From: Microbacterium sp. Marseille-Q6965
GTDB taxonomy: Bacteria > Actinomycetota > Actinomycetes > Actinomycetales > Microbacteriaceae
Length of the DNA: 64,000 bases
Reading direction: 5' to 3'
Assembly (NCBI RefSeq): GCF_946151065.1
Contig: NZ_CAMGZA010000002.1
Coordinates: forward strand, 372,001-436,000
In this document: positions 8,455 to 17,746 of the stretch, piece after piece
Layout: the number at the start of each line of letters is the position of its first letter
Position numbering within the stretch: the stretch's first letter is position 1
Notes under the pieces: generated by a model
Told to the model about the DNA's origin: nothing
What the model saw: the letters and a program-made list of their open reading frames with translations, nothing else
The model's database searches: none
Translations under genes and position numbers: made by a program

Positions 8455-10011
8455 ATGAGCACTCCCTCCAGCGCCCCCACCCTCATCGAGCCGTCACCGG
8501 CCGCCGTCACCGTCGACGGCCGCCCCCGCTCGTACGAGGTGCGCACCTTCGGCTGCCAGATGAACGTCCACGACTCCGAGCGGCTCGCCGGCTCGCTCGA
8601 GAGCGCCGGCTACGTGCGCGCGGCGGAGGGCGAGGAGGCGGATGTCGTCATCATCAACACGTGCGCGGTGCGCGAGAACGCCGCCGGCAAGCTCTACGGC
8701 ACGCTCGGTCACCTGAAGTCGCGCAAGGACAAGCACGCCGGCATGCAGATCGCCGTGGGCGGCTGCCTGGCCCAGATGGACAAGGACGCCGTGCAGCGGA
8801 AGGCGCCGTGGGTCGACGTGGTCTTCGGCACCCACAACATGGGCTCGCTGCCGCGCCTGCTCGAGCGCTCGCGCCACAACGAGGAGGCCGAGCTCGAGAT
8901 CCTCGAGTCGCTCGAGACGTTCCCGTCCACGCTGCCGACCAAGCGTGACTCGGTCTACAGCGGCTGGGTGTCGATCTCGGTCGGCTGCAACAACACCTGC
9001 ACGTTCTGCATCGTGCCCAGCCTGCGCGGCAAGGAAAAGGATCGCCGCCCCGGCGACATCCTCAACGAGATCCGCCTGCTCGTCGACGACGGCGCGATCG
9101 AGGTGACGCTGCTCGGTCAGAACGTCAACTCCTACGGCGTCGAGTTCGGCGACCGTCACGCCTTCGGCAAGCTGCTGCGGGCGGCGGGGGAGATCCCGGG
9201 CCTCGAGCGCATCCGCTTCACGAGCCCCCATCCGGCGGCCTTCACCGACGACGTCATCGACGCGATGGCGGAGACACCCCAGGTCATGCCGCAGCTGCAC
9301 ATGCCGCTGCAGTCGGGCAGCGACCGGATTCTGCGCGCCATGCGCCGCTCCTACCGCAGCGCCAAGTTCCTCGGGATCCTCGAGAAGGTGCGCGAGCGCA
9401 TCCCGCATGCGGCGATCTCCACCGACATCATCGTGGGCTTCCCCGGCGAGACCGAGGAGGACTTCCAGGAGACGCTGCGCGTCGTGGAGGAGGCGCGTTT
9501 CGCGAGCGCCTTCACGTTCCAGTACTCGATCCGCGAGGGCACGCCCGCCGCGACGATGCCGGACCAGGTGCCGAAGGAGGTCGTGCAGGACCGCTACGAC
9601 CGCCTCATCGCCCTGCAACAGCGCATCACGCTGGAGGAGAACGAGAAGCAGCTCGGCCGCGAGCTCGAGGTGCTGGTCTCGACGGGCGAGGGGAAGAAGG
9701 ACGCCGCCACGCATCGTCTCACCGGGCGTGCGGAGGACAACCGGCTCGTGCACTTCGAGGTGCCCGACGGGTCGGAGCTGCCGCGACCGGGCGACGTCGT
9801 GACCGTGACGGTCACGCACGCAGCGCCGTCTCACTTGCTCGCCGACGCGCCCGACGGCGCACCGCTGCGCATCCGCCGCACACGCGCCGGCGACGCGTGG
9901 GATCGGTCGCAGGCGGAGTCGTGCGCCGTGCCGGCCACCGCCGGCCACGGTGGCGGGGCGCCCGCAGGGCCCGTCAAGCTCGGTCTGCCGACGCTGCGCG
10001 TCGGCGTCTGA
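8455..10011 (+). CDS. miaB: tRNA-2-methylthio-N6-dimethylallyladenosine synthase
   Basis: Radical-SAM methylthiotransferase of 518 residues that adds the methylthio group to i6A37 in tRNAs reading UNN codons. The N-terminal domain supplies three Cys for the auxiliary cluster (C34 in FGCQMN, C70 in NTCAV, C104 in GGCLAQ). The radical-SAM motif CNNTCTFC gives C178, C182 and C185. A TRAM domain for tRNA binding is at about residues 390-460. The last 50 or so residues are an extension. TAGAAT (8440-8445) is 9 nt before the ATG, suggesting a short or absent leader. miaA follows directly, and MiaA makes the i6A substrate. Confidence 0.97.
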   Translation: MSTPSSAPTLIEPSPAAVTVDGRPRSYEVRTFGCQMNVHDSERLAGSLESAGYVRAAEGEEADVVIINTCAVRENAAGKLYGTLGHLKSRKDKHAGMQIAVGGCLAQMDKDAVQRKAPWVDVVFGTHNMGSLPRLLERSRHNEEAELEILESLETFPSTLPTKRDSVYSGWVSISVGCNNTCTFCIVPSLRGKEKDRRPGDILNEIRLLVDDGAIEVTLLGQNVNSYGVEFGDRHAFGKLLRAAGEIPGLERIRFTSPHPAAFTDDVIDAMAETPQVMPQLHMPLQSGSDRILRAMRRSYRSAKFLGILEKVRERIPHAAISTDIIVGFPGETEEDFQETLRVVEEARFASAFTFQYSIREGTPAATMPDQVPKEVVQDRYDRLIALQQRITLEENEKQLGRELEVLVSTGEGKKDAATHRLTGRAEDNRLVHFEVPDGSELPRPGDVVTVTVTHAAPSHLLADAPDGAPLRIRRTRAGDAWDRSQAESCAVPATAGHGGGAPAGPVKLGLPTLRVGV

Positions 10012-10016
10012 GGAGC

Positions 10017-11003
10017 ATGACGGCGCCGGCCGCCGAGGGCGAGCGCGACGGCGGACGGGCCGAAGGGCGACGGCACGCGGACGCGCCGGCCGGCCCGCGG
10101 CTGTGGGCCGTCATCGGGGCGACTGGCACCGGCAAGAGCGAGCTCTCCCTCGACCTCGCCGAGGTCCTCGCCCGGCGCGGACGCCCCGCGGAGGTCGTCA
10201 ATGCCGATGCCATGCAGCTCTACCGGGGCATGGACATCGGCACCGCGAAGGTGCCCGTCGCCGAGCGCCGCGGCGTGCCGCACCACCTCCTCGACGTGCT
10301 CGAGGTGACCGAGGACGCGGCCGTGGCCCGCTACCAGGAGGAGGCGCGCGTCGCCATCGACGCGATCCTCGCACGGGGCCGTCACGCGATCCTCGTCGGC
10401 GGATCCGGGCTGTATGTGTCGAGCGTGCTGTTCGATTTCCGCTTCCCGCCCCGCGACGAGCGGCTGCGTGCGGAGCTGGAGGCGGAGCTGGACCGCTTCG
10501 GCCCCGGTGCGCTCTACGAGCGGCTACGCGCCGCCGACCCCGCCACGGCGGAGCGTGTCGACCCGCACAACGGCCGCCGGATCGTGCGGGCGCTGGAGAT
10601 CCTCGAACAGGGCCAGCGCACCCACGGCGCGGCACTGCCGGACGAGCCGGTGCCGTGGCGTCCCGCCGAGGTGATCGGGCTCCGGATGGACCGCGCCGCG
10701 CTCCTCGAGCGACTCGACCGCCGCGTCGAACGGATGTGGGCGGCGGGCATGCTCGAGGAGACCGCACGCCTGCGCGAGCGGGGACTGGAGCACGGAACGA
10801 CGGCGCGGCGGGCGATCGGGTACGCGCAGGCCCTGGCGCAGCTGAGCGGGAGGCTGACCCAGGCCGAGGCGATCGCGCAAACCCAGGCCCTGACGCGGCG
10901 GTACGCGCGCCGTCAGGTGAGCTGGTTCCGCCGCTATGCCGCGGTGCGCTGGTACGAGGCGGGCGGTGCCGACCCCGCGCGCATCGTGGCGGCCTCGTCC
11001 TGA
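10017..11003 (+). CDS. miaA: tRNA dimethylallyltransferase
   Basis: Protein of 328 residues. MiaA transfers dimethylallyl from DMAPP to A37 of tRNA, the step before MiaB. P-loop GATGTGKS is at residues 34-41. Other family marks are [52 protein letters not shown] and the [12 protein letters not shown] basic segment. The ATG at 10017 is 5 bp after miaB. The first 27 residues are charged low-complexity and extend beyond the usual start near [10 protein letters not shown], so the start is somewhat uncertain; GGAG is too close to this ATG to be an ideal ribosome binding site. Co-transcription with miaB is likely. Confidence 0.96.
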   Translation: MTAPAAEGERDGGRAEGRRHADAPAGPRLWAVIGATGTGKSELSLDLAEVLARRGRPAEVVNADAMQLYRGMDIGTAKVPVAERRGVPHHLLDVLEVTEDAAVARYQEEARVAIDAILARGRHAILVGGSGLYVSSVLFDFRFPPRDERLRAELEAELDRFGPGALYERLRAADPATAERVDPHNGRRIVRALEILEQGQRTHGAALPDEPVPWRPAEVIGLRMDRAALLERLDRRVERMWAAGMLEETARLRERGLEHGTTARRAIGYAQALAQLSGRLTQAEAIAQTQALTRRYARRQVSWFRRYAAVRWYEAGGADPARIVAASS

Positions 11004-11050
11004 GCGCCGGCGGCTGCCGGCGCGCGTCGTGGCATCCGTAGACTGGCAGG

Positions 11051-11929
11051 ATGACCGAGATCGCGTTCACCAAGGGCCACGGCACGGGCAACGACTTCGT
11101 GATCGTCGCCGACCCCGAGGGCGAGCTCGACCTCAGCGACGACCAGGTCGCCATCCTCTGCGACCGCCGCTTCGGCATCGGCGCGGACGGTCTGCTGCGC
11201 GTGGTCCGCTCCGACCGCCTCCCCGAGGGCGCCGCGGCGCTCGCCGAGGACGAGCATGCCGAGTGGTTCATGGACTACCGCAACGCCGACGGGTCGAAGG
11301 CGGAGATGTGCGGCAACGGTGTGCGGGTCTTCGCGAAGTACCTGCTCGACGCCGGACTGGCCACCCTCGCGCCCGGTTCGACCTTGCCGATCGGCACCCG
11401 CGCCGGCGTGCGCGACGTCACGCGCAGCGAGACCGGCTTCCAGGTGGACCTCGGCCGCTGGCGTGCCGAGTCGGGCGAGCCGACGGTGCGCGCCCGCGGG
11501 ATCGATGTCGCGCGCCCCGGCCTCGGCATCGACCTCGGCAATCCGCACATCGTCGTCGCGCTGGCCTCCGAGGAGGAGCTGGAGGCGCTCGACCTGTCGG
11601 CGCGACCGATCGTCGAGCCTGCCCCCGAGCGCGGCGCGAACATCGAGTTCGTCGTGCCGCAGGAGCCCCTCGTCAAGGACGGGATCGGGCGCGTGCGCAT
11701 GCGCGTATTCGAGCGTGGTGTGGGGGAGACCCTCAGCTGTGGCACCGGAGTGGCCGCCACGGCGCTGGCCGTGCGCGAGTGGGCGGGACCGACGGCCCCC
11801 AGCCACTGGCGGGTCGAGGTACCCGGAGGCACGCTCGCGGTGCGCATGTTCCCCGCGGAGGACGGCGAGCACGTCGCCCTGTCGGGGCCCGCCACCCTCG
11901 TGTACACCGGCACGGTCGCTCTCGCCTGA
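11051..11929 (+). CDS. dapF: Diaminopimelate epimerase
   Basis: Protein of 292 residues converting LL- to meso-diaminopimelate for lysine and peptidoglycan. Both catalytic cysteines are present: C87 in MCGNGVR and C230 in [18 protein letters not shown] and [10 protein letters not shown] are typical. TAGACT (11039-11044) is 6 nt upstream of the ATG, with no separate ribosome binding site, which suggests leaderless transcription. It lies downstream of miaBA, as in other actinobacteria, and is convergent with the RsmC-like gene. Some Microbacterium use other diamino acids in the wall, but DapF is still needed for lysine. Confidence 0.96.
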   Translation: MTEIAFTKGHGTGNDFVIVADPEGELDLSDDQVAILCDRRFGIGADGLLRVVRSDRLPEGAAALAEDEHAEWFMDYRNADGSKAEMCGNGVRVFAKYLLDAGLATLAPGSTLPIGTRAGVRDVTRSETGFQVDLGRWRAESGEPTVRARGIDVARPGLGIDLGNPHIVVALASEEELEALDLSARPIVEPAPERGANIEFVVPQEPLVKDGIGRVRMRVFERGVGETLSCGTGVAATALAVREWAGPTAPSHWRVEVPGGTLAVRMFPAEDGEHVALSGPATLVYTGTVALA

Positions 11930-11953
11930 GCGCCGCGGCGCGCACCGCCGGCG

Positions 11954-12598
11954 TCAGACCCCGAGGGTGGTCACCGGCGCTGTCGGCGGGTTGCCGTGCC
12001 GGCGCACCTTGAGCACCCGATAGCCCTTGGCGGTGGCGGTGCGATGCACGCTGAAGCCGTCGTCGAAGGTGGCGGTCAGCCAGCGCTGCAGGGAGTCTGA
12101 GCCGAGGTCGCGCTTGACGACCAGGTAGGCATCGCTGCGCTCGGCAAGGCGAGGGATCCACGTCTCCATCAGCTCGTGCAGCACAGATTTGCCCACACGG
12201 ATGGGCGGGTTGGAGCGGATCGTGCGGAACACGACGTCCTCGGGAACATCCGCGGGCGCGACGGCGTTGATGTTCTCGAGGCCGAGCTCCTCGGCGTTGC
12301 GCCGCACGAGGTCGAGGGCACGCTCGTTCACGTCCACGGCCCAGACGCGGGCGCGCGGCGACAGCGCCGCAAGCGTCAGCGAGATGGGCCCCCATCCGCA
12401 CCCCAGGTCCAAGAAGTCGCCGCCCGCGGGCGGCTCCGGGGTGCTGTCGAGGAGGACCTTGGTGCCGACGTCGAGACGTTCGGGGCTGAAGACGCCTGCC
12501 GCGGTCGTCACCTCGACCTCACGGCCGGCGAGGGGGATGCGGATGCGCCGAAGCTTCTCGGCGCTGGCGGGAGCCTCGCTGAAGTAGTGATCTCCCAT
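11954..12598 (-). CDS. Class I SAM methyltransferase, RsmC/RlmG-like (rRNA guanine-N2)
   Basis: Protein of 214 residues. SAM-binding motif I is DLGCGWGP (residues 64-71), followed by WAVDVNERALDL. The catalytic NPPI motif (SNPPIRVGK, residues 130-133) marks the RsmC/RlmG family, which methylates exocyclic N2 of guanine in rRNA (16S G1207 or 23S G1835 in E. coli). Only the C-terminal catalytic domain is present; E. coli RsmC has a duplicated N-terminal half. The start MGDHYFSEAP (ATG complement at 12596-12598) was preferred over an upstream start at 12658, whose extension looks non-coding. The exact rRNA site is not inferable. Confidence 0.85.
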   Translation of the reverse strand: MGDHYFSEAPASAEKLRRIRIPLAGREVEVTTAAGVFSPERLDVGTKVLLDSTPEPPAGGDFLDLGCGWGPISLTLAALSPRARVWAVDVNERALDLVRRNAEELGLENINAVAPADVPEDVVFRTIRSNPPIRVGKSVLHELMETWIPRLAERSDAYLVVKRDLGSDSLQRWLTATFDDGFSVHRTATAKGYRVLKVRRHGNPPTAPVTTLGV

Positions 12599-12723
12599 AG
12601 GCGGCCAGCGTACCGGAGACGGCCGGCCGCCGTAACACGCAGATCTCTCGAACGACACCCCTGCCGCGATCGCGGCGGATCACCTAAGCTGAAGGGCTTG
12701 CAGTGCACGAAGACAGGGAGCAC

Positions 12724-14262
12724 ATGACGGAACCCACCTCATCCGAGCCGGACACCACCTCGCCCCGCGACGACGCGTCCGAGGTTTCGGCCGATCCGAT
12801 CGAGCGCGTGCTCGCACGCGTGGACGCGCGCTCGGGAGTGCGCGTCTTCGGCGCCGCCCAGGCGCTGCAGGACGACGCGACCGCGTACGGATCGGACGAC
12901 GGCGAGCAGTGGGATCGCGAGGAGCGCCACGCGCTGCGCCGCGTGCCCGGTCTGTCGACGGAGCTCGAGGACGTCACCGAGGTCGAGTATCGGCAGCTGC
13001 GGCTGGAGAACGTCGTGCTCGTGGGCGTCTACTCGCAGGGCTCGCTCGTCGACGCCGAGAACTCGCTGCGCGAGCTGGCGGCGCTCGCCGAGACGGCCGG
13101 CGCGGTCGTGCTCGACGGTGTGCTGCAGCGACGCCCGCATCCCGACCCGGCCACGTACCTGGGGCGCGGCAAGGCCGAGGAGCTGAAGGACCTCGTCGCC
13201 GCGGTCGGCGCCGACACGGTCATCGCCGACACCGAGCTCGCGTCCTCCCAGCGGCGCGCGCTCGAGGACGTCGTCAAGGTGAAGGTGATCGACCGCACCG
13301 CCGTGATCCTCGACATCTTCGCCCAGCACGCCAAGACGCGCGAGGGCAAGGCCCAGGTCGAGCTCGCGCAGCTCGAGTACCTGCTGCCGCGCCTGCGCGG
13401 TTGGGGTGAGTCGATGAGCCGCCAGGCCGGTGGTCAGGTCGGCGCCGGCGGGGCCGGCATGGGCTCGCGTGGACCCGGTGAGACGAAGATCGAGCTGGAC
13501 CGGCGCCGCATCCGCACCCGCATGGCGCAGCTGCGCCGCCAGATCCGCGACTTCGCGCCGGCCCGCGACGCCAAGCGCTCGGAGCGCAAGCGCAACACGA
13601 TCCCGTCCGTCGCGATCGCCGGCTACACGAACGCGGGCAAGTCGAGTCTGCTGAACCGTCTCACGAGCGCCGGCGTGCTCGTCGAGAACGCGTTGTTCGC
13701 CACGCTCGATGCCACCGTGCGTCGCGCCGAGACGAGCGACGGCCGTGTGTACACGCTCGCCGACACGGTCGGCTTCGTCCGCAACCTGCCCCATCAGCTC
13801 GTCGAGGCGTTCCGGTCCACGCTGGAGGAGGTCGCCGATGCCGACGTGCTGCTGCACGTCGTCGACGCGCACCACCCCGATCCGGCGGGGCAGATCGCGA
13901 CGGTGCGCGATGTGATGGGCGAGGTCGGCGCCCGCGAGGTGCCCGAGATCGTCGTGTTCAACAAGGCGGATCTTGTCGACGACGACACCCGGCTCGTGTT
14001 GCACGGCCTCGAGCCGAAGGCGGTCTTCGTCTCGTCCCGCACGGGCGAGGGCATCGACGAGCTGCGTCGGGTCGTCGAGGAGGCGCTGCCGCTCCCGGAG
14101 GTCGAGCTGCGCGCCGTCGTGCCGTACAGCCGAGGCGAGCTGGTGTCGGCGATCCACGAGACGGGTCACCTCATCGAGCGGCGGCACGAGTCCGAGGGGA
14201 CCTTCGTGCACGCCCGCGTGGGGGCGCGCCTGGCCGCGGAGCTCGAGCCCTACACGCTCTGA
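12724..14262 (+). CDS. hflX: Ribosome-associated GTPase HflX
   Basis: Protein of 512 residues. HflX binds the large ribosomal subunit, splits stalled ribosomes and acts in heat and drug stress. The N-terminal HflX domain includes ENSLRELAALAETAGA and DPATYLGRGKAEEL. A glycine-rich linker (QAGGQVGAGGAGMGSRGPGE) leads to the G domain: G1 GYTNAGKSS (G300 onward), G3 DTVGF, G4 NKAD, G5 SSRTGEGI. The first 60 or so residues are acidic and variable. The ATG at 12724 has GGGAG (12716-12720) in front; TAAGCT at about 12686 is a likely -10. Confidence 0.95.
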   Translation: MTEPTSSEPDTTSPRDDASEVSADPIERVLARVDARSGVRVFGAAQALQDDATAYGSDDGEQWDREERHALRRVPGLSTELEDVTEVEYRQLRLENVVLVGVYSQGSLVDAENSLRELAALAETAGAVVLDGVLQRRPHPDPATYLGRGKAEELKDLVAAVGADTVIADTELASSQRRALEDVVKVKVIDRTAVILDIFAQHAKTREGKAQVELAQLEYLLPRLRGWGESMSRQAGGQVGAGGAGMGSRGPGETKIELDRRRIRTRMAQLRRQIRDFAPARDAKRSERKRNTIPSVAIAGYTNAGKSSLLNRLTSAGVLVENALFATLDATVRRAETSDGRVYTLADTVGFVRNLPHQLVEAFRSTLEEVADADVLLHVVDAHHPDPAGQIATVRDVMGEVGAREVPEIVVFNKADLVDDDTRLVLHGLEPKAVFVSSRTGEGIDELRRVVEEALPLPEVELRAVVPYSRGELVSAIHETGHLIERRHESEGTFVHARVGARLAAELEPYTL

Positions 14263-14313
14263 GGGGGCGTACCCGGCGACGAGGCTCCGGCATCCGACGG
14301 AACGGAGCGGGCG

Positions 14314-16302
14314 CTACTCGAGCGGCAGGGGCGGAACGTCCGGCGTCGGGAAGCCCAGCACCTCGCCGAGGAACGCCAGCTCCGCCTCGAAGGCGCGCTG
14401 CAGCGTATCGGCACGGCGGAACCCGTGCGACTCGCCCTCGAAGAGGATGTAGGCGTGCGGCACGCCGTTCGCCGCGAGCGCGTCGCGCAGTGACTCGGAC
14501 TGGCTCGGCGGCACCACGGGGTCGTCGGCGCCCTGCAGGATGAGCAAGGGGGTGCGCAGCGTCTCCGGGCGCGACAGGGGGGACCGTGCCACGTACACCG
14601 GCTCCGCGTCGGGCAGCGGACCCACGAGGCCGTCGAGGTAGCGCGCCTCGAAGTCGTGAGTGTCGGCGACGAGGCGGCGCAGGTCGGCGACGCCGTAGCG
14701 GGTGATGCCCGCGGCGAAGGTGTCGGTGTCGGCAACCGCGCACAGCACGGTCCACCCGCCCGCCGAGCCGCCCTTGATCGCGATCCGATCGGGGTCCGCC
14801 AGCCCCGCCTCGGCCAGCCCGCGCGCCGCGGCGGCCGTGTCGTGCACGTCGACGACACCCCACCCGCCCCGCAGCCGCTCGCGGTAGGCGCGACCGTACC
14901 CGGTGGATCCGCCGTAGTTCACGTCGAGCACGCCGATGCCCCGGCTCGTGAAGTACGCCACGACGATCGACAGCGTGCCGGCGACGTGGGTCGTGGGTCC
15001 GCCGTGCACGAGGACGAGGTACGGCGGCAGCTCGCCCTCCGGGGCGGCGAACTCGGGGTTCGTCGGCGGGTAGACGAACGCGTGCACGGGCCCGTTCGGC
15101 CCCGGGCAGGTGATGGCCCTGGACTCGGGAAGCCACGCGGGGTCGAGATCGCCGACCGGCACGCCGCCGCGCACGGGCTCGATGGTGTGCGCGTCCACGT
15201 CGAGCAGCCAGAGCCCGCCCGGCACGCGCGCGCCGGCGCCCGTCAGCAGCACCCGAGCGCCGCGTGCGTCGCGCACCAGCACGCCGCCCGACAGTGGTGT
15301 GTCCAGGGCGTCCTCGGCGCCGCAGGTCGGGTCGATCACGACGAGCTGGTCCGAGCCGTTGGTCTGCACCGCGATGATGCGTCCGTCGCTCAGCGGCGCG
15401 TACCAGCGTGCGCCGAGGTTCCACAGCGGTCCGCCCGTGTCCGCGTCGGCCGTCATGATGGGCTCGGGCCCGGCGGCCGAGAGCCCGTCGAACCGCGCCC
15501 AGTGCAGGTTCCAGCGGGCGTCTTGCCCGGCCCGCGGGATGTCGGCGAGGAACATCAGCTCGTCGTCGCCGGTCCACTCCGGCTGCAGCGCCGCAACGGC
15601 CTCGGCGTCGTGCCGACCACCGGCGACCACGACATGCTCGGCAACGCGGCCCGCCTCGTCGAGGCGGCCGACGCGCAGCTCCGCCGCGTCCCAGGGCATG
15701 TCGGGATGGTTCCACGCGATCCAGGCGAGGCGCCCGCCGCGGACGGCGGGGTAGGCGAGGAAGTCGCTGCCGGCGACGACGCTGACCAGCGCGGAGGCGT
15801 CGCGTGCCGCCGATCCGTCGAGCGGGATGCGCACGATGTCGCGGGCGGGTACGGGGGCGCCCGCGTGGGTCTCGCGCACCGCCCACAATGCGCCGTCCGC
15901 GAGCGTGAGATCGCCGAAGCTCATGCCCCCGTCGGCGGGGGTGAGGGGTGCCGGCTCCGAACCGGGCGTGAACCGGTACACGCGCTGGTCCGTGTGCTCG
16001 ACGAAGTACGCCGTGCCGTCGTCGTCGGCCGTCCACGCGCCGCCGCCGTACTCATGCACACGCGAGCGCACGCTCCAGGGGGTCGGCAGCAGCACCTCGG
16101 GCGCGTGGCCCGCCACGCCCCGCATCAGCGCGGTGCGCCCGCGCTCGGCAGGCAGGCCCTCGCTCCACCACACGTCGTCGCCGACGAACCGGGCGCCGTC
16201 GAGCCGGAGCGATCCGCCCGCCACATCCGCCGCCGAGATCGGGGATCGCCATGATCCGTAGGGCGCGATCGTGCGGGTGGGGGCGGTCGCGTCTGAGGCC
16301 AT
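14314..16302 (-). CDS. S9 family prolyl oligopeptidase-type peptidase
   Basis: Protein of 662 residues with two parts. The N-terminal part, to about residue 400, has repeated beta-propeller-like blades (WSEGLPAERGRTALMRGV, VHEYGGGAWTADDDGTAYFV). The C-terminal part is an alpha/beta hydrolase. The catalytic triad is visible: S513 in GGSAGG, D593/D594 in QGADDPVVPP and H626 in GESHGF. LVHGGPTTHVAG is the usual oxyanion-side motif. No signal peptide, so cytosolic. This clan includes dipeptidyl and acylaminoacyl peptidases; specificity is unknown. The ATG at 16302 was chosen; a GTG at 16311 is an alternative. It is transcribed after lexA on the same strand, 54 bp away. Confidence 0.93.
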   Translation of the reverse strand: MASDATAPTRTIAPYGSWRSPISAADVAGGSLRLDGARFVGDDVWWSEGLPAERGRTALMRGVAGHAPEVLLPTPWSVRSRVHEYGGGAWTADDDGTAYFVEHTDQRVYRFTPGSEPAPLTPADGGMSFGDLTLADGALWAVRETHAGAPVPARDIVRIPLDGSAARDASALVSVVAGSDFLAYPAVRGGRLAWIAWNHPDMPWDAAELRVGRLDEAGRVAEHVVVAGGRHDAEAVAALQPEWTGDDELMFLADIPRAGQDARWNLHWARFDGLSAAGPEPIMTADADTGGPLWNLGARWYAPLSDGRIIAVQTNGSDQLVVIDPTCGAEDALDTPLSGGVLVRDARGARVLLTGAGARVPGGLWLLDVDAHTIEPVRGGVPVGDLDPAWLPESRAITCPGPNGPVHAFVYPPTNPEFAAPEGELPPYLVLVHGGPTTHVAGTLSIVVAYFTSRGIGVLDVNYGGSTGYGRAYRERLRGGWGVVDVHDTAAAARGLAEAGLADPDRIAIKGGSAGGWTVLCAVADTDTFAAGITRYGVADLRRLVADTHDFEARYLDGLVGPLPDAEPVYVARSPLSRPETLRTPLLILQGADDPVVPPSQSESLRDALAANGVPHAYILFEGESHGFRRADTLQRAFEAELAFLGEVLGFPTPDVPPLPLE

Positions 16303-16356
16303 GCCTCCCACCGTAGGCGAGACGGCGCGGGGACGCAGGACGCCCGCGGCACGGGA

Positions 16357-17052
16357 TCAGACGGCGCGCAGCACCGCGACGACCTTGCCCAGCACGGTCG
16401 CCTCGTCGCCGAGGATCGGCTCGAAGGCCGAGTTGCGGGGCAGCAACCACGTGTGCCCGTCGCGCTGACGGAACGCCTTCACCGTCGCCTCGCCATCGAG
16501 CATGGCGGCCACGATGTCGCCGTTGTCCGCGGTGTTCTGCGCGCGCACGACGACCCAGTCGCCGTCGCAGATCGCCGCGTCGATCATCGAGTCGCCGTTC
16601 ACCTTCAGCATGAACAGCTCGCCCTTGCCCACCAGTTGGCGGGGGAGCGGGAAGATCTCCTCCACCTGCTGCTCCGCCGTGATCGGCACGCCTGCGGCGA
16701 TCCGCCCGACCAGCGGCACCATCGCCGCGTCTCCGACCGCGGGTGCCGTGTCGGCGGGGTTCTCGCCGGACAGGCCGGGAAGGTCGATGAGCACCTCCAT
16801 GGCGCGCGTCTTGCCCGGGTCGCGGCGCAGGTAGCCGCTCAACTCCAGCTGGCCGAGCTGGTGCGTCACGCTGGAGAGCGACTTCAGGCCCACCGCGTCG
16901 CCGATCTCTCGCATGCTCGGCGGGTAGCCGTGGCGCTGGATCGAACGCTGGATGACCTCGAGGATGGCCATCTGCTTCTCGCTGAGGTTGCGGCGGCGGC
17001 GCGTGCGGGGCTTGTCGTCGGTGCCGGCGATGTCGGCCGCGGCGTCGCTCAT
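16357..17052 (-). CDS. lexA: SOS repressor LexA
   Basis: Protein of 231 residues. The winged helix-turn-helix is at about residues 22-88 ([40 protein letters not shown]). The autocleavage bond is A120-G121 in RIAAGVPI. The catalytic dyad is S155 (GDSM) and K192 (TVKAF). Self-cleavage on RecA filaments releases the SOS regulon. The ATG at 17052 has GAGGAG 6 nt upstream on the minus strand; the frame is open far upstream, but that extension is not LexA-like. The intergenic region to the divergent LysM gene contains a LexA box, so autoregulation is expected. Residues 1-21 are a variable charged lead. Confidence 0.97.
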   Translation of the reverse strand: MSDAAADIAGTDDKPRTRRRRNLSEKQMAILEVIQRSIQRHGYPPSMREIGDAVGLKSLSSVTHQLGQLELSGYLRRDPGKTRAMEVLIDLPGLSGENPADTAPAVGDAAMVPLVGRIAAGVPITAEQQVEEIFPLPRQLVGKGELFMLKVNGDSMIDAAICDGDWVVVRAQNTADNGDIVAAMLDGEATVKAFRQRDGHTWLLPRNSAFEPILGDEATVLGKVVAVLRAV

Positions 17053-17065
17053 TCGTGCTCCTCGT

Positions 17066-17079
17066 TCCGATGTCGGAGG
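17066..17079 (+). promoter_or_regulatory. Second copy of the 14-mer TCCGATGTCGGAGG, just before lexA
   Basis: Exact copy of the 14-mer found at the recA PafBC-type promoter, 13 bp upstream of the lexA start codon. Its core CCGA-TG-TCGG is an inverted repeat, so it could be read on either strand. On the plus strand the -10 position holds TTACGT, which fits TANNNT poorly. On the minus strand it would sit in the lexA 5' leader. Its role is unclear. Confidence 0.4.
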
Positions 17080-17166
17080 TCCATGGTTACGTGACCCTCG
17101 ACCTCGACGGTAGCGGATTCGTCCGGGTCTTCGGGAGATTTGTTCGAGCGTGTCCACCCCGATCCG

Positions 17167-17189
17167 ATGTCGGAGGTCGGAGATAGCGT
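17167..17189 (+). promoter_or_regulatory. Candidate PafBC-type promoter for the LysM gene
   Basis: ATGTCGGAG (17167-17175), 8 bp, TAGCGT (17184-17189): the same block, spacing and -10 pattern as the recA motif at 3400-3422. It is the third copy of the 14-mer TCCGATGTCGGAGG (17163-17176). It points toward the LysM gene at 17291. Confidence 0.55.
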
Positions 17190-17221
17190 TGACATGTACG
17201 AACACTCGAACGTATATTCGG
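17189..17221 (+). promoter_or_regulatory. Sigma70-type promoter with overlapping LexA box (LysM gene)
   Basis: TTGACA (17189-17194), 18-bp spacer, TATATT (17213-17218). A LexA box TCGAACGTATATTCGG (17206-17221) covers the -10: the first half is perfect and the second matches 4 of 6. LexA would therefore block this promoter. A further half-site GTTCGA lies at 17142-17147 on the lexA side. Confidence 0.78.
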
Positions 17222-17290
17222 TACAGAGCTTCGCATCCGTCCTCCCGGCCGAGCGTCGGATGCGAAGCCCCCAGACAGAAGGAGCACGAC

Positions 17291-17653
17291 ATGAGCACCG
17301 CGATCCTCACGGCAGCGACGGCGCCCTCCGCGCCCCGTACGCGACTGCGCCTCACGACGCGCGGTCGGCGCGTGCTCGCGGCCCTCGCGGCCGCTCCGGT
17401 CGTCGCGGGCCTTGCGGCGGCCGTGCTGGGCGGCGGTGCCGCGCTCGCCTCCGGCGAGCGGGGAGCCGACGCCTCGGCGTTCGAGCTCATCACGGTCACG
17501 GCGGGCGATTCGCTGTGGAGCATCGCGCAGGAGGTCGCGCCCGCTCAGGACCCGCGCGATGTCGTGTACGAGCTGAAGCGCCTCAACAACCTCGCGAACG
17601 GCCTCGTGAGCCCGGGGCAGCAGATCGCCGTCCCCGCGTCCTACGTCAACTGA
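17291..17653 (+). CDS. LysM-domain membrane protein, probable SOS division inhibitor (DivS/ChiZ/YneA-like)
   Basis: Protein of 120 residues: a short basic cytoplasmic N-terminus, one transmembrane segment (about 27-53, Ala-rich), then a LysM peptidoglycan-binding domain (about 66-115: [20 protein letters not shown] to [12 protein letters not shown]). Small TM-LysM proteins divergent from lexA are the SOS-induced division inhibitors YneA in Bacillus and Rv2719c (ChiZ) in M. tuberculosis; Corynebacterium DivS has the same position. Architecture, position and the LexA box all agree, so the role is inferred to be delaying septation during DNA damage. The ATG at 17291 was chosen at the end of a GGAGCACGAC ribosome binding site. 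The frame upstream is open but non-coding in character. Confidence 0.88.
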   Translation: MSTAILTAATAPSAPRTRLRLTTRGRRVLAALAAAPVVAGLAAAVLGGGAALASGERGADASAFELITVTAGDSLWSIAQEVAPAQDPRDVVYELKRLNNLANGLVSPGQQIAVPASYVN

Positions 17654-17746
17654 GGCGACGCGCGGCGCTGCCGCTGCTCGGCTCGCCCGAGGAGCGGGAG
17701 CGGACACTCGGGCCGCGAGGATCCGGACCGCTCTAACATTGATGCC

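Noticed and set aside
11930..11941. Palindrome GCGCCGCGGCGC after dapF as a terminator
   Set aside because: It has no loop, so it cannot form a stable hairpin, and such GC palindromes are common at this base composition.
14171..16254. Long open frames in other frames and on the opposite strand across the S9 peptidase gene
   Set aside because: They are GC-bias shadows rich in Arg, Ala and Gly; only the minus-strand peptidase frame has family motifs and the catalytic triad.
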